Part shown: in pieces, positions 1 to 7,097 of the stretch
Layout: each line of letters starts with the position of its first letter
Position numbering within the stretch: position 1 is the first letter of the stretch
NCBI GenBank assembly: GCA_016203755.1
Contig: JACQMD010000077.1
Location: 1-21,661, forward strand
Length of the DNA: 21,661 bases
Source of the DNA: Candidatus Roizmanbacteria bacterium
GTDB lineage: Bacteria > Patescibacteriota > Microgenomatia > GCA-001788215 > 2-01-FULL-40-14
Direction of reading: 5' to 3'
The notes under the pieces: generated by a model
The model's input: the letters and a program-made list of their open reading frames with translations, nothing else
Told to the model about the DNA's origin: nothing
Database searches by the model: none
Translations under genes and position numbers: made by a program

Positions 1-528
1 GATAAGTTGGGAATCTATGTTCTTATTCAACTTGTACAGACTATTGCACAAAACCCCAATCCTTATGTCAGCCTGTATGCTGTTACTACCACGCAAGAAG
101 AGATAGGCTCACGAGGTGCCGTACCTGCGGTCAATCATATAGGACCAAAATATTCAATTATTATTGATACTATTCGTGCAACAGATACCCCAATTGCAAA
201 TAAAGAAGAGATAGGAAAAGTTGGGCTGGGTGCAGGACCAGTTATTACGAAAGGCAGTAATACCAATCCTGATTTATTCTTTATTCTCAAAGAGATCGCA
301 AAACGCGAAAATATTCCCTTTCAAGTAGAGGCAGATGCTGGTCCAACAGCAACAGATGCTGATCCCATCCAAATCAGTGGAACTGGGACAGCAACAATTG
401 TTGTTGGTATTCCGATACGTTACACACATTTTCCTCTGGAAGTTTTTTGTTGGGACGATGTAACCAATAGTGTTAAACTGTTGACATTCTTTTTGAAAAG
501 TCTGCGTGAATCGGCTGAAAAAGCATAA
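1..528 (+). CDS. M42 family metallopeptidase (aminopeptidase/endoglucanase-like), 5' partial
   Basis: The reading frame is open from base 1, so the gene starts before the window. About 175 C-terminal residues are visible. The motif TTQEEIGSRGA carries the Glu-Glu pair that acts as catalytic base and metal ligand in M42 enzymes. IDTIRATDTP gives a downstream Asp ligand, and GIPIRYTHFPLEVFCWDDV matches the family's usual GIPxRYxHxPxE segment with the His metal ligand. The first visible residues, DKLG, fit the place of the family's metal-bridging Asp motif (often DDRxG). M42 enzymes are cytosolic di-metal aminopeptidases that trim N-terminal residues from peptides, often as large dodecamers. The C terminus ends shortly after the last conserved helix, so the 3' end looks intact. 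No hairpin terminator is visible before the next promoter. Confidence 0.9.
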   Translation, partial: DKLGIYVLIQLVQTIAQNPNPYVSLYAVTTTQEEIGSRGAVPAVNHIGPKYSIIIDTIRATDTPIANKEEIGKVGLGAGPVITKGSNTNPDLFFILKEIAKRENIPFQVEADAGPTATDADPIQISGTGTATIVVGIPIRYTHFPLEVFCWDDVTNSVKLLTFFLKSLRESAEKA

Positions 529-530
529 GG

Positions 531-557
531 TATAATCGATACGGGGAGGTGATTTGT
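531..557 (+). promoter_or_regulatory. -10 box and strong ribosome-binding site for the interrupted micro-ORF
   Basis: TATAAT at 531-536 is a perfect -10 box. A strong Shine-Dalgarno sequence GGGGAGGTG (543-551) lies 6 bases before the ATG at 558. No clear -35 box is seen. The close spacing gives a very short leader. These two signals argue that the short frame that follows was the start of a real gene. Confidence 0.6.
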
Positions 558-593
558 ATGATGAAGAAAAAGAAGAAATCAAAGAAAAGATAG
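558..593 (+). pseudogene. Lysine-rich N-terminal gene fragment cut by an insertion sequence
   Basis: ATG at 558 opens a frame for 11 residues, MMKKKKKSKKR, and ends at TAG 591-593. The last base of this stop is the first base of the insertion sequence, so the original gene probably continued beyond the insertion point. Nine of eleven residues are Lys, Arg or Ser. A perfect -10 box and a strong ribosome site precede it. On the far side of the insertion one frame stays open from 1704 for about 38 codons, but the exact join cannot be rebuilt because no target duplication is visible. It could also be a complete tiny basic peptide. The family is unknown. Confidence 0.45.
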
Positions 594-614
594 GCTTAAT
601 TAGGATTCGTGTTG
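593..614 (+). repeat. Left terminal inverted repeat of the insertion sequence
   Basis: Starts GGCTTAATTAGGATT and continues CGTGTTG. It matches the reverse complement of 1681-1703 in 21 positions, with a single C against TT at the indel. Confidence 0.85.
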
Positions 615-670
615 GTATAACTCCATGATCTTCTTGATTTAACAGTATCTTTCATGATTGAATAAGGTTC

Positions 671-1696
671 GTGGCAAAAAGACGTCTTTTTTGTAAGACC
701 TGTAATACAACTCTCTTGTTTTGGGGTACCACCTCATCTGGTAAGAAACGATATCGCTGCAGAAACTGTCAGTATAGTAGAATCTACCTCTACAAGAATC
801 AGGAAAAGAGACTCGTTACTTTGTTTCGTCAGTACATCTTGTGGGGAGCAACGTACGAACAATTGTCGAGCTTGTCAGGGTATACGATTGCTCATTTAGT
901 TGACGTGTTCCATAAGTATCTGGATACGTCTCCTCCAAATCTTCCACTCATCCCACAAACAGGCAGTGATGAAACCTTCCTGTTAATTGATGGATTATGG
1001 TTTGGGAGATGGTTTGTTCTGATGGTGTACAGACAGCACAAGAATTTAACTATCCTGCACATTTCTTCTATGGGAAGAGAAGTATCCTCAAAGATTGAAA
1101 AAGATCTTCTCTGGATCAAAACGCATTACACATTCACTGGAGTTGTGTCTGATGGAGGAACAGGTATTGTTGCTGCAGTTTCCAACGTCTATCCTCATAC
1201 TCCTCACCAACACTGTCTGGTACATCTCTATCGTGATGCAACCAATGGACTGGGAAAACACCCAAAGGATCCACGAGTAGTCAAACTGAAAAAGCTTGCT
1301 GATCATCTCTTCCTGATTGAATCACAAGAAGCTCTTGCCTGGTGGAAGAGGCACGTAAAACAATGGGTAGAAGAACACTGGAGTTTTCTCCATGAGTACC
1401 GCAGAGATGAGCAAGGACACTGGTGGTACATCCATAAAGGAGCACGAAAGACTGTACGAATACTCAAGACTGCTCCCAAAACAAGTTTTGTCTTCCTTGA
1501 GTATCCAACCATGCCCAAAACAACCAACGAGATAGAAGCACAGTTTGGACATCTGGGTAAAAGATGGCGTGCACATCAGGGACTCAAAAGAGAACGGTGG
1601 GAATCTTTTCTGAAATGGTTTGTGTATTTCTACAACCTTGACAAATTGACCTCTAGAAATCGTAAGAAGGCTATTAAAAACAACACAAAATCCTAA
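671..1696 (+). CDS. IS1249/IS256-like (mutator superfamily) transposase
   Basis: The 341-residue protein begins with a zinc ribbon (CKTC at about 8-11, CRNC at about 30-33), then a helical DNA-binding part and a DDE nuclease fold. Candidate catalytic residues are Asp in LLIDGLWFGR, Asp in GVVSDGGTG and Glu in TTNEIEAQFG. QHCLVHLYR and the WFVYFYN-type end are typical of the IS1249 branch. The enzyme would cut and join the terminal repeats. The start is GTG at 671, with AAGG just upstream. The stop codon at 1694-1696 lies inside the right terminal repeat, a sign of strong compaction. The reading frame is complete, so the element may be functional. Confidence 0.85.
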   Translation: MAKRRLFCKTCNTTLLFWGTTSSGKKRYRCRNCQYSRIYLYKNQEKRLVTLFRQYILWGATYEQLSSLSGYTIAHLVDVFHKYLDTSPPNLPLIPQTGSDETFLLIDGLWFGRWFVLMVYRQHKNLTILHISSMGREVSSKIEKDLLWIKTHYTFTGVVSDGGTGIVAAVSNVYPHTPHQHCLVHLYRDATNGLGKHPKDPRVVKLKKLADHLFLIESQEALAWWKRHVKQWVEEHWSFLHEYRRDEQGHWWYIHKGARKTVRILKTAPKTSFVFLEYPTMPKTTNEIEAQFGHLGKRWRAHQGLKRERWESFLKWFVYFYNLDKLTSRNRKKAIKNNTKS

Positions 1697-1703
1697 TTAA
1701 GCC
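1681..1703 (-). repeat. Right terminal inverted repeat of the insertion sequence
   Basis: The reverse complement of the left end. It contains the transposase stop codon at 1694-1696. Confidence 0.85.
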
Positions 1704-1772
1704 ATTTTTCTATTGTTAACTCACGAGAATGGTGAAATGGTGTCGTGGTTATTTGATGGAGGAAAGCTATGG

Positions 1773-1988
1773 TTATCGGCATTCAAAGCTATAACACCCG
1801 TCTGCGTTATTTTTAATTAACTGCATTTTTTGACCTTCCGGACACGTGATATTTTGAGGAATTTGAGGCACGGGACATAATTGCCCTGCTTTTCCCGGGC
1901 TAAATAATTCTTCACGAACTGCTAAGACTCCGATTCCGATAACGACAAGAAAAAAAAGTATTAAAAAAAGGACAGCAAATTTATTCAT
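1773..1988 (-). CDS. Small membrane-anchored or secreted Cys-containing protein
   Basis: 71 residues. Residues about 3-24 form one strongly hydrophobic segment, either a signal anchor or a signal peptide. The short remaining domain carries four cysteines in CPVP, CPEGQK and GCYSFEC, which could form two disulfides outside the cell. No lipobox is evident. It has its own strong promoter (2009-2038) and sits after the cohesin/dockerin operon on the same strand. No family was recognised. Confidence 0.65.
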   Translation of the reverse strand: MNKFAVLFLILFFLVVIGIGVLAVREELFSPGKAGQLCPVPQIPQNITCPEGQKMQLIKNNADGCYSFECR

Positions 1989-2008
1989 GGCAGATACGCT
2001 TACTTTTC

Positions 2009-2038
2009 ATCATATAGCACTTATGACAACTTTGTCAA
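2009..2038 (-). promoter_or_regulatory. Promoter of the small Cys-rich protein with an overlapping inverted repeat
   Basis: Read on the minus strand, TTGACA (2038-2033) and TATGAT (2014-2009) are separated by 18 bases. The palindrome TGACAA-AG-TTGTCA (2037-2024) overlaps the -35 box, a position where a repressor dimer could block RNA polymerase. The start codon at 1988 lies about 20 bases after the -10 box. Confidence 0.6.
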
Positions 2039-2050
2039 CGGGTAATCGAT

Positions 2051-2566
2051 TTATTTTGTGAATAAGTCACGATCGTTTTGGCGAATACATCCGTCTTTAT
2101 TCATGTCAAAGGTCACGTCATACTGGCTGTCCTGTTCGCAGCTGCCAAGCAGATCTTTCGGAAAATCGGCAAATGATTTTGGTTTCTCCTGTTTCATGGG
2201 CAATATCATGGGTAGTCCGAGATTGTCATACGTCGTATTACCGATTTTAATAACGAAAAAATATTCCTTTTCCGGATCAAGAATGATTGAAGTTTTTAAG
2301 TTATGGGTCGTTGTAGGAGTAGATTCTGCTCCACAGAGGCTAAACGGTCCCTCTTTTACCGTAGCGCATTCGATACTGGCTACGGCCTCCTTCTCTGTTG
2401 TAAAAGTTACCTCTCCTGCGGTTGGTGATGAGCGAGTTATCGTTATTTCTTTCGGCTCAAGTTGCGGATCTGCTGCGGCAAAAAACGTTCGTGTGACAAA
2501 AAATCCGCCAACAGTGAGTAGGGCGAGCAAAATTCCAATTGCAAAAATTAACAGTGATCGTACCAT
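2051..2566 (-). CDS. Membrane-anchored protein with beta-sandwich domain and one dockerin-like calcium loop
   Basis: 171 residues. A hydrophobic segment at about 4-24 anchors or exports the protein. The middle (about 40-115) looks like a fibronectin type III-like domain (EVTFTTEKEAVASIEC, YFFVIKIGN). The C terminus has DMNKDGCIRQNDRDLF, the D-x-N-x-D-G-x-I-x-x-x-D pattern of a dockerin or EF-hand calcium loop. Only one such loop is present, while a standard type I dockerin has two, so binding to cohesins is possible but not certain. It is the last gene of the five-gene operon, 22 bases after its neighbour. Confidence 0.6.
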   Translation of the reverse strand: MVRSLLIFAIGILLALLTVGGFFVTRTFFAAADPQLEPKEITITRSSPTAGEVTFTTEKEAVASIECATVKEGPFSLCGAESTPTTTHNLKTSIILDPEKEYFFVIKIGNTTYDNLGLPMILPMKQEKPKSFADFPKDLLGSCEQDSQYDVTFDMNKDGCIRQNDRDLFTK

Positions 2567-2587
2567 GACTAAAGGCTTCCCTTCATG

Positions 2588-3274
2588 CTACAATTTTAGT
2601 ATCACTTTACTGGTAATACCAACCATTGTCAAGAAAATTCCAACGCCGATAAGCGGAATAGTTGCAGCTCCCGAGCCGGAAACAGGAATGGTGGGAGTAG
2701 GAGAAGGGGGGACATACGGAACGCTCGGCGGTTGGGTAGGATTGGGTGCTCCAATGCCACTCCCGATAGTGTACCTGCCTTGTGTCAGTCGAGCACAGTC
2801 AACAATATCGGTTGCGTTTTTGTCACTTTTATTGATGTTGGTATCAGATGTTTTTCCTGTGGTACAGTCAAACATAACATCGGTTGCTCCTCCCGTTATG
2901 CCCTGAAAGGTAACGGTTATCACGACTCCCTGTCCGGAGACTACCTCAGTGGGATCAGAAACGGAGGCTGCAACATATAATTCGTTATTGGAAATCGTAT
3001 GGTACATTTCCGGAAAAAACGGGCTGCCACCGCGGGCGCCATTCACAACTTCAGTAATTTGAAGATGGGAACTATCGTATGTAAGTACCACATCACTCGA
3101 GGTGATTGTTTCACCTTCCGTATCGATCGTTACGTTAACATCAAAGGTATTTCCGGATTCCTGGGAAAACGTTGCGGGGTCAAGCGTTAGAATTGCTGCA
3201 TTTGCAGCCCGAACTGATAGTATGAGGAACGAAGAAACAGTCAACAAAAAAATAAATAAATGCGTATATTTCAT
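2588..3274 (-). CDS. Cohesin-domain surface protein with C-terminal membrane anchor
   Basis: 228 residues from the chosen ATG at 3274, which opens directly into a signal peptide (MKYTHLFIFLL...ANA). A GTG at 3304, overlapping the stop codon of the upstream gene, would add ten residues without improving the signal. Residues about 28-150 form a cohesin-like beta sandwich (TFDVNVTIDT, VVLTYDSSHLQITEVV, GVVITVTFQG). Then follow a Pro-rich linker (PTQPPSVPYVPPSPTPT) and a C-terminal hydrophobic segment that probably fixes the protein in the membrane. Cohesins bind dockerins; the operon encodes one clear dockerin partner. No Shine-Dalgarno site is seen. Confidence 0.7.
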   Translation of the reverse strand: MKYTHLFIFLLTVSSFLILSVRAANAAILTLDPATFSQESGNTFDVNVTIDTEGETITSSDVVLTYDSSHLQITEVVNGARGGSPFFPEMYHTISNNELYVAASVSDPTEVVSGQGVVITVTFQGITGGATDVMFDCTTGKTSDTNINKSDKNATDIVDCARLTQGRYTIGSGIGAPNPTQPPSVPYVPPSPTPTIPVSGSGAATIPLIGVGIFLTMVGITSKVILKL

Positions 3275-3300
3275 ATTGCATAGTCTTTTTGCATAGTCTT

Positions 3301-3930
3301 TCACTTTGCAATCGTTACCCTGCTGCCTGTTACTTCGTCTAAAATATTTTCATTATTCTCAGCTTGAATAATGGTTGATCCGGTGGTTGTGCCGGGTTTG
3401 TGTTCAAACGAAAGCAGTGTTGTTCCCGATGTTGCGACTGCCTTTATAGTAAACGAGGCAATGGTGAGTTCTTCTGTTGGAGTAGTCGTATAATTTGTTT
3501 TGGCGGCTGTCAGGATAATCCGGTTTTTCTCAATCTGTTTGCGAAGGAGTGGCAATTCGGGAGCTTGTTCATTTCCTTCGATTGCAACTACTTCAATCAT
3601 CTTCGGATCATAGGTGATCACTGCATCAACGCCATTAATGACAATGTTGTGGGCGTCCAGGACTACGGAGATGATGGCAGTCTGTCCAGTGGCGAGAGAA
3701 ACGCTGGCAGGGGATGTCCACATGCTGCTACGGATCGGTCTGGATACAGGAGGTAAAACTACTGAAGAAGCGTTGTTAGATTCAGTGATTGTTGCGTAGA
3801 CGCCAAAAATAAAAAACCCGCTCAGGAAAGAAAACAATCCCGTCAAAAGTACGATAACAATCGGGTGATGATGTTTTAAATAACGCTCGGCAGTTTGCAT
3901 AGATTCTGATGGTTTATTCTTCGTCTCCAT
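3301..3930 (-). CDS. Cohesin-domain protein with N-terminal membrane anchor
   Basis: 209 residues. The ATG at 3930 was chosen because GAGGAG lies 4 bases before it; an in-frame TTG at 3942 is the alternative. The start overlaps the upstream dockerin gene by 17 bases, so translation is probably coupled. After a charged start and KHHH there is a membrane segment (IVIVLLTGLFSFLSGFFIF). A cohesin-like domain covers about residues 75-205 (TAIISVVLDAHN, VDAVITYDPKMIEVVAIEG, IASFTIKAV). The domain would face outside. It is the third gene of the operon. Confidence 0.7.
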   Translation of the reverse strand: METKNKPSESMQTAERYLKHHHPIVIVLLTGLFSFLSGFFIFGVYATITESNNASSVVLPPVSRPIRSSMWTSPASVSLATGQTAIISVVLDAHNIVINGVDAVITYDPKMIEVVAIEGNEQAPELPLLRKQIEKNRIILTAAKTNYTTTPTEELTIASFTIKAVATSGTTLLSFEHKPGTTTGSTIIQAENNENILDEVTGSRVTIAK

Positions 3931-5380
3931 ATTTCTCCTCAAGAGTTTCGATAAGATAGCTTCTGTCTTTTGCGTTTACGACGCCGTTTAAGTCAATATC
4001 TGCAATGCTAAGCGGCACGGCGTTTCGATTCTCTCCATCCCGCAGAATATTAACAATACTTGATACATCATATGCGTTGATTATTCCATCCTGCTGGCCG
4101 GATTCGCTTGGCAAATCTCCTGCCTGTAGTAATACTCCTGAAAAGTCAAGCGTATTAATTCCTTGCGTAAACGAGATTGTTCCGGTTCCCAGACACCGAT
4201 ATGGGAATCCTGCCTCAACCTGTTCTGTCGGATTGTTTTGACAGAATTTCCGCTGGAGATGTTTGGGACCCTTAATGTATACGCTATAGTTTTCTCCTGC
4301 TGTTATTCCGGTGAGCGGAACTTCTCCTTGCCAAAGTGCGATTCCTGCTGCATCTGCTCCCGTTACCGTTATCGGTATATCGGTGTATGTTTTAGTCAGT
4401 ATAGTTTGTAAACCAATATCTTGCAAGGGGTCTGCTAACTGGCGTGCAACCGTCACCCGGATTTTTTGGGTCTTATTCTCCTCAGTTGCGATGTTTGCGC
4501 GATCTACGCCCTGGAATTTGAGGGTAAACTGTATCGTAACTTCAGCAACCGCCGGTGTAGTTGAAACGGCTGGAGTACCGGATGGAATCGGGGTGACATC
4601 CGGAAGCGTAATAGACGCATTTTGATGACAGAAAAGCACAGTTCCCGTGGGTGTAGGAGGAATGGGTGTGTTGGTAGGACCTCCCGTTGTGGGTGTTGCA
4701 GAAGGAGCAAGAGTCACTGAAGGAATGGGAGTAGCCGTAGCCACCGATGTCGGAGACGGGACGGGCGTGTTGGTAGCAACAGGCGTTGGTGTGGGAAAAC
4801 TGCAGGTGTTAAATGTTCCCTGCCGGGTATGTGTCGTGGTGGTACCGCAACTTGAACCGCTACAATCTGCCTCAACGGTGAGCGTATAAGAAGAACTGCC
4901 ATCTGTTGCGCACGAACTGAGGTTGCTGACTACAAATGTCACTCCGTCACCAGCCGGGAAACAATCCGCGTTTTCCTGTTCCAGTCCGCGACAAAAGGTG
5001 AGCGTCTCAGTTGCAAATCCTCCAGCGGGAATCTCCATGCGTATGCGGTGTTGTTCCCGCTCATTGGGCATGATAACGTTTGGTTCCTCAGCAGCAGATG
5101 GCAAACAATTGCTTAAATTGTTTTCATTCGGATTAAGAGATAGACATTCGTTGCCACCGATGATGGTGAAATAATGCCGACGGGATCGTTGTCCATCTCC
5201 CCGTTGCATATAAAAACGGTAATTGGAAGCACCTACCCACGCTCCGGCAAATATATACGCTTTATTTGTCTGGGGAACTGTCCAGAATGCTGGTGGAATT
5301 TGTGCCTCAGCCGGGGGAACTTTTACTCCCGCAAGTACGCTGCTAATAATAAGTAATATGATAATAATCTTGTTTCTCAT
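3914..5380 (-). CDS. Secreted protein with Thr/Pro linker and C-terminal type I dockerin
   Basis: 488 residues. A signal peptide (MRNKIIIILLIISSVLAG, then VKVPPAEA) leads to an N-terminal domain with several Cys pairs. A Thr/Pro-rich linker lies at about 195-250, followed by a beta-rich domain (VTIQFTLKFQGVDRA). The C terminus is a dockerin with two calcium-loop repeats: GQQDGIINAYDVSSIVNIL and ADIDLNGVVNAKDRSYLIE, the usual duplicated F-hand. Dockerins dock onto cohesins, and three cohesin genes lie in the same operon. The N-terminal domain has no enzyme signature that I recognise, so its role could be adhesion. The gene starts 7 bases after the upstream stop and overlaps the next gene. Confidence 0.8.
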   Translation of the reverse strand: MRNKIIIILLIISSVLAGVKVPPAEAQIPPAFWTVPQTNKAYIFAGAWVGASNYRFYMQRGDGQRSRRHYFTIIGGNECLSLNPNENNLSNCLPSAAEEPNVIMPNEREQHRIRMEIPAGGFATETLTFCRGLEQENADCFPAGDGVTFVVSNLSSCATDGSSSYTLTVEADCSGSSCGTTTTHTRQGTFNTCSFPTPTPVATNTPVPSPTSVATATPIPSVTLAPSATPTTGGPTNTPIPPTPTGTVLFCHQNASITLPDVTPIPSGTPAVSTTPAVAEVTIQFTLKFQGVDRANIATEENKTQKIRVTVARQLADPLQDIGLQTILTKTYTDIPITVTGADAAGIALWQGEVPLTGITAGENYSVYIKGPKHLQRKFCQNNPTEQVEAGFPYRCLGTGTISFTQGINTLDFSGVLLQAGDLPSESGQQDGIINAYDVSSIVNILRDGENRNAVPLSIADIDLNGVVNAKDRSYLIETLEEKYGDEE

Positions 5381-5387
5381 AGTTTTA

Positions 5388-6227
5388 TTATGGACAGGCT
5401 ATATACGTATCAACATCATAATAGACGGTTGACTGTTTCTGAAAACCGATTCCTCCACGAGTATCCCGAAAACTACTATTAATAGTTGTTCCTGCTAAAT
5501 ATTGGAGAGGATGATCTGCAGGCACTGCCGATCCAATATTGTGAAAGACTTTATACACTGCCGGTGTTTGAGTCGATACTGCTGACCACGAAACATCGAT
5601 ATTAAACGTAGCATTATCCGGTCGCAGCTGATGTTGTAATACAACTGATGAAGTGCACGCTTCAACCCGACACAGCTGTTGCGTAACGGTATGAGCAACC
5701 GAAGTCCCTTTCACTGCAGTTGCGGTAACATCAGTACTGGTTCCATTATTTACCACGACTGAACTTCCTGTCGGATCAACCTCAATAGTTCCAGCACCAC
5801 TTTCTACCGGCAAAAATGTCAACGTGGCAATTTTGAAACTACCCGTAGAGAGTTGATTAGCCGCCTTTTGCGCAACCAGCGTGAAAGGCATATCGTTCGG
5901 AGGAGATACGAGATCAGTAAAAGGAGCGCTTGCCGTAACAGCGGTGACTTCAGGATCTACTTTTGTAAGCATGAGAAGGTTTGGATCATAGTTGACGTTG
6001 ACTGTTGCGCCGGAGACTTGTAGTGTACCGGAATTGAGGTGAACTTCAACCGTAAATTCCTGTAGTAAGTTAGGCTGAGATGTCGCGGAAATAAGATTGA
6101 CCGTTACCTGACCGGCAACCGCTCCCTTGAATATAAATTGCCGCGTAATGGCAAGATATACAGTCAGTGGAATTGCAATAATTAGAAAAATAATAGACCA
6201 GAAAGCGAGCGTTCTATGTTTGGCCAT
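5388..6227 (-). CDS. Cohesin plus fibronectin III-like surface protein, first gene of the operon
   Basis: 279 residues. A hydrophobic anchor at about 9-28 (FWSIIFLIIAIPLTVYLAIT) is followed by a cohesin-like domain at about 38-170 (VTVNLISAT, FTVEVHLNSG, VNVNYDPNLLMLTKV, IATLTFLPVESGAG). The part from about 195 to the end, with VSWSAVSTQTPAVYKVFHN, resembles a fibronectin type III domain and holds three Cys. The product would be displayed on the cell surface as a receptor for dockerin partners. A TAGAGT -10-like box 6 bases before the ATG suggests a leaderless transcript that starts the operon. Confidence 0.7.
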   Translation of the reverse strand: MAKHRTLAFWSIIFLIIAIPLTVYLAITRQFIFKGAVAGQVTVNLISATSQPNLLQEFTVEVHLNSGTLQVSGATVNVNYDPNLLMLTKVDPEVTAVTASAPFTDLVSPPNDMPFTLVAQKAANQLSTGSFKIATLTFLPVESGAGTIEVDPTGSSVVVNNGTSTDVTATAVKGTSVAHTVTQQLCRVEACTSSVVLQHQLRPDNATFNIDVSWSAVSTQTPAVYKVFHNIGSAVPADHPLQYLAGTTINSSFRDTRGGIGFQKQSTVYYDVDTYIACP

Positions 6228-6233
6228 TGTGCA

Positions 6234-6239
6234 ACTCTA
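6234..6239 (-). promoter_or_regulatory. Putative -10 box of the cohesin/dockerin operon
   Basis: TAGAGT on the minus strand lies 6 bases before the ATG at 6227. The distance equals that of other -10 boxes in this window, so the transcript may begin at the start codon. The match is weak on its own. Confidence 0.35.
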
Positions 6240-6240
6240 G

Positions 6241-6263
6241 AAATCATCCGTTGCGGATGACTT
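6241..6263 (-). terminator. Hairpin after the M50 protease gene, likely terminator
   Basis: Arms AAGTCATCCG and CGGATGATTT (minus strand) pair over 10 bases, including one G-T pair, around a 3-base loop. It lies 3 bases after the protease stop codon and before the cohesin operon. The run of T after the stem is short, so termination may be partial. Confidence 0.5.
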
Positions 6264-6266
6264 CTT

Positions 6267-6890
6267 TCATCGTATCAGTAATGTGAGAATAATGTCAAGA
6301 GGCGGTTGAAGAACGAGAGAAATGAGCGATCCAAACGGAGTAATAGGAAGAATCGCAAAGAGGAGAATATATGTTCCGTAAGGCTCCCAGGATTCCCAAA
6401 CACGTGCATATTCATACGGAAGTACACCGGTAACAATTTTAAATCCATCAAGCGGATGGATCGGAATAAGGTTAAAGAGAGCCAGGATTACATTAAGGGT
6501 AATAATCTGCTCAAGCAGCAAAGCGACAATAGGTGGTGTTGCCGGAAGACGGGTAACGAGAGAAAGTATCAGCGAGAGAATCATGTTGGATGCAGGACCC
6601 GCAAGAGAAATAATTGCCGCATCGCGCCGGGGATTGTTGAGATTGTGTGGATTAAATTGCACAGGTTTCCCCCATCCGAATCGAAAAAGGAGAATTGCCA
6701 GCGTTCCGATCGGATCCAGGTGTGCAATTGGATTGAGCGTAACTCTACCCATCAGTCGAGGAGTGGGATCACCCAGGCGATCAGCTACATACGCGTGAGC
6801 AAATTCGTGAATAGTAATGGCAACTATAAGGGCCGCAAACCACAAAAAAAATATCGCAGGGTTGGTGAAAAGATAGGTGAACATAGTCAT
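6267..6890 (-). CDS. Site-2 protease family (M50) membrane metalloprotease
   Basis: 207 residues with about five hydrophobic segments. The zinc-binding motif HEFAH is at residues 28-32 inside the first membrane helix, and NLIPIHPLDGF near residue 145 supplies the third ligand Asp, as in the NPxPxxDG motif of the family. There is no PDZ domain, and the length fits the short prokaryotic S2P group. Such enzymes cut transmembrane helices of regulators or signal peptides within the membrane. It precedes the surface-protein operon on the same strand but a hairpin lies between them, so a shared transcript is uncertain. The natural substrate is unknown. Confidence 0.9.
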   Translation of the reverse strand: MTMFTYLFTNPAIFFLWFAALIVAITIHEFAHAYVADRLGDPTPRLMGRVTLNPIAHLDPIGTLAILLFRFGWGKPVQFNPHNLNNPRRDAAIISLAGPASNMILSLILSLVTRLPATPPIVALLLEQIITLNVILALFNLIPIHPLDGFKIVTGVLPYEYARVWESWEPYGTYILLFAILPITPFGSLISLVLQPPLDIILTLLIR

Positions 6891-6901
6891 GCATTAAGAT
6901 C

Positions 6902-6925
6902 CTAAGAATCTAAGATTCTAAGATC
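6902..6925. repeat. Three tandem 8-bp units CTAAGANN
   Basis: CTAAGAAT, CTAAGATT and CTAAGATC stand directly one after another just upstream of the protease gene. They also form an imperfect palindrome (CTAAGAATC against GATTCTAAG). Confidence 0.75.
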
Positions 6926-6983
6926 CAAATGACAAACAAGAAACAATAATAACAGTTTTCTATTAGGATCTTCGGTTCTTTGT

Positions 6984-7016
6984 CCCGCGGAGCGGGATCC
7001 GCCTTTGGCGGAGATC
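6984..7016. repeat. Two adjacent small GC-rich hairpins bounded by GATC
   Basis: CCCGC-GGA-GCGGG (6984-6996) and CCGCC-TTT-GGCGG (6999-7011) are two perfect 5-bp stems with 3-base loops, side by side. GATC lies at 6996-6999 and 7013-7016. The 6891-7034 stretch holds no gene. It looks like an extragenic palindromic repeat, and could also act as a terminator on either strand. Confidence 0.55.
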
Positions 7017-7034
7017 TTTGGATCTTGCTATTCC

Positions 7035-7063
7035 TTTACCTTTATCCTTAGTGATGGTATACT
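7035..7063 (+). promoter_or_regulatory. Promoter of rpmB with extended -10
   Basis: TTTACC (7035-7040), a 17-base spacer, and TATACT (7058-7063) preceded by TGG, which makes an extended -10. Transcription would start near 7070, followed by a Shine-Dalgarno site AAGGAG at 7086-7091. Confidence 0.6.
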
Positions 7064-7097
7064 ACCATTCTCAGGTTCAATTCACAAGGAGAACATT

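Larger units (their letters stand above)
593..1703 (+). mobile_element. Insertion sequence, IS1249/IS256-like, complete with terminal inverted repeats
   Basis: A 1111-bp element with one transposase gene is bounded by terminal inverted repeats at 593-614 and 1681-1703. The outer 15 bases of the two ends are identical in inverted orientation, and after a one-base indel the next six also match. No flanking target duplication is visible (left flank AAAAGATA, right flank ATTTTTCT), although IS256-type elements usually make 8-9 bp duplications. It interrupts a small lysine-rich frame. Intact gene and ends suggest recent or current activity. Confidence 0.85.

Noticed and set aside
585..1711. Target-site duplication of the insertion sequence
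   Set aside because: The 8 bases on each side (AAAAGATA and ATTTTTCT) do not match.
2058..2906. Long plus-strand open frame opposite the cohesin operon
   Set aside because: It is antisense to two well-supported genes with signal peptides and domains, has a Ser/Val-rich shadow composition and no start signals.
6306..6905. Long plus-strand open frame opposite the M50 protease
   Set aside because: The opposite strand carries clear HEFAH and HPLDG motifs; the plus frame is a highly charged shadow.
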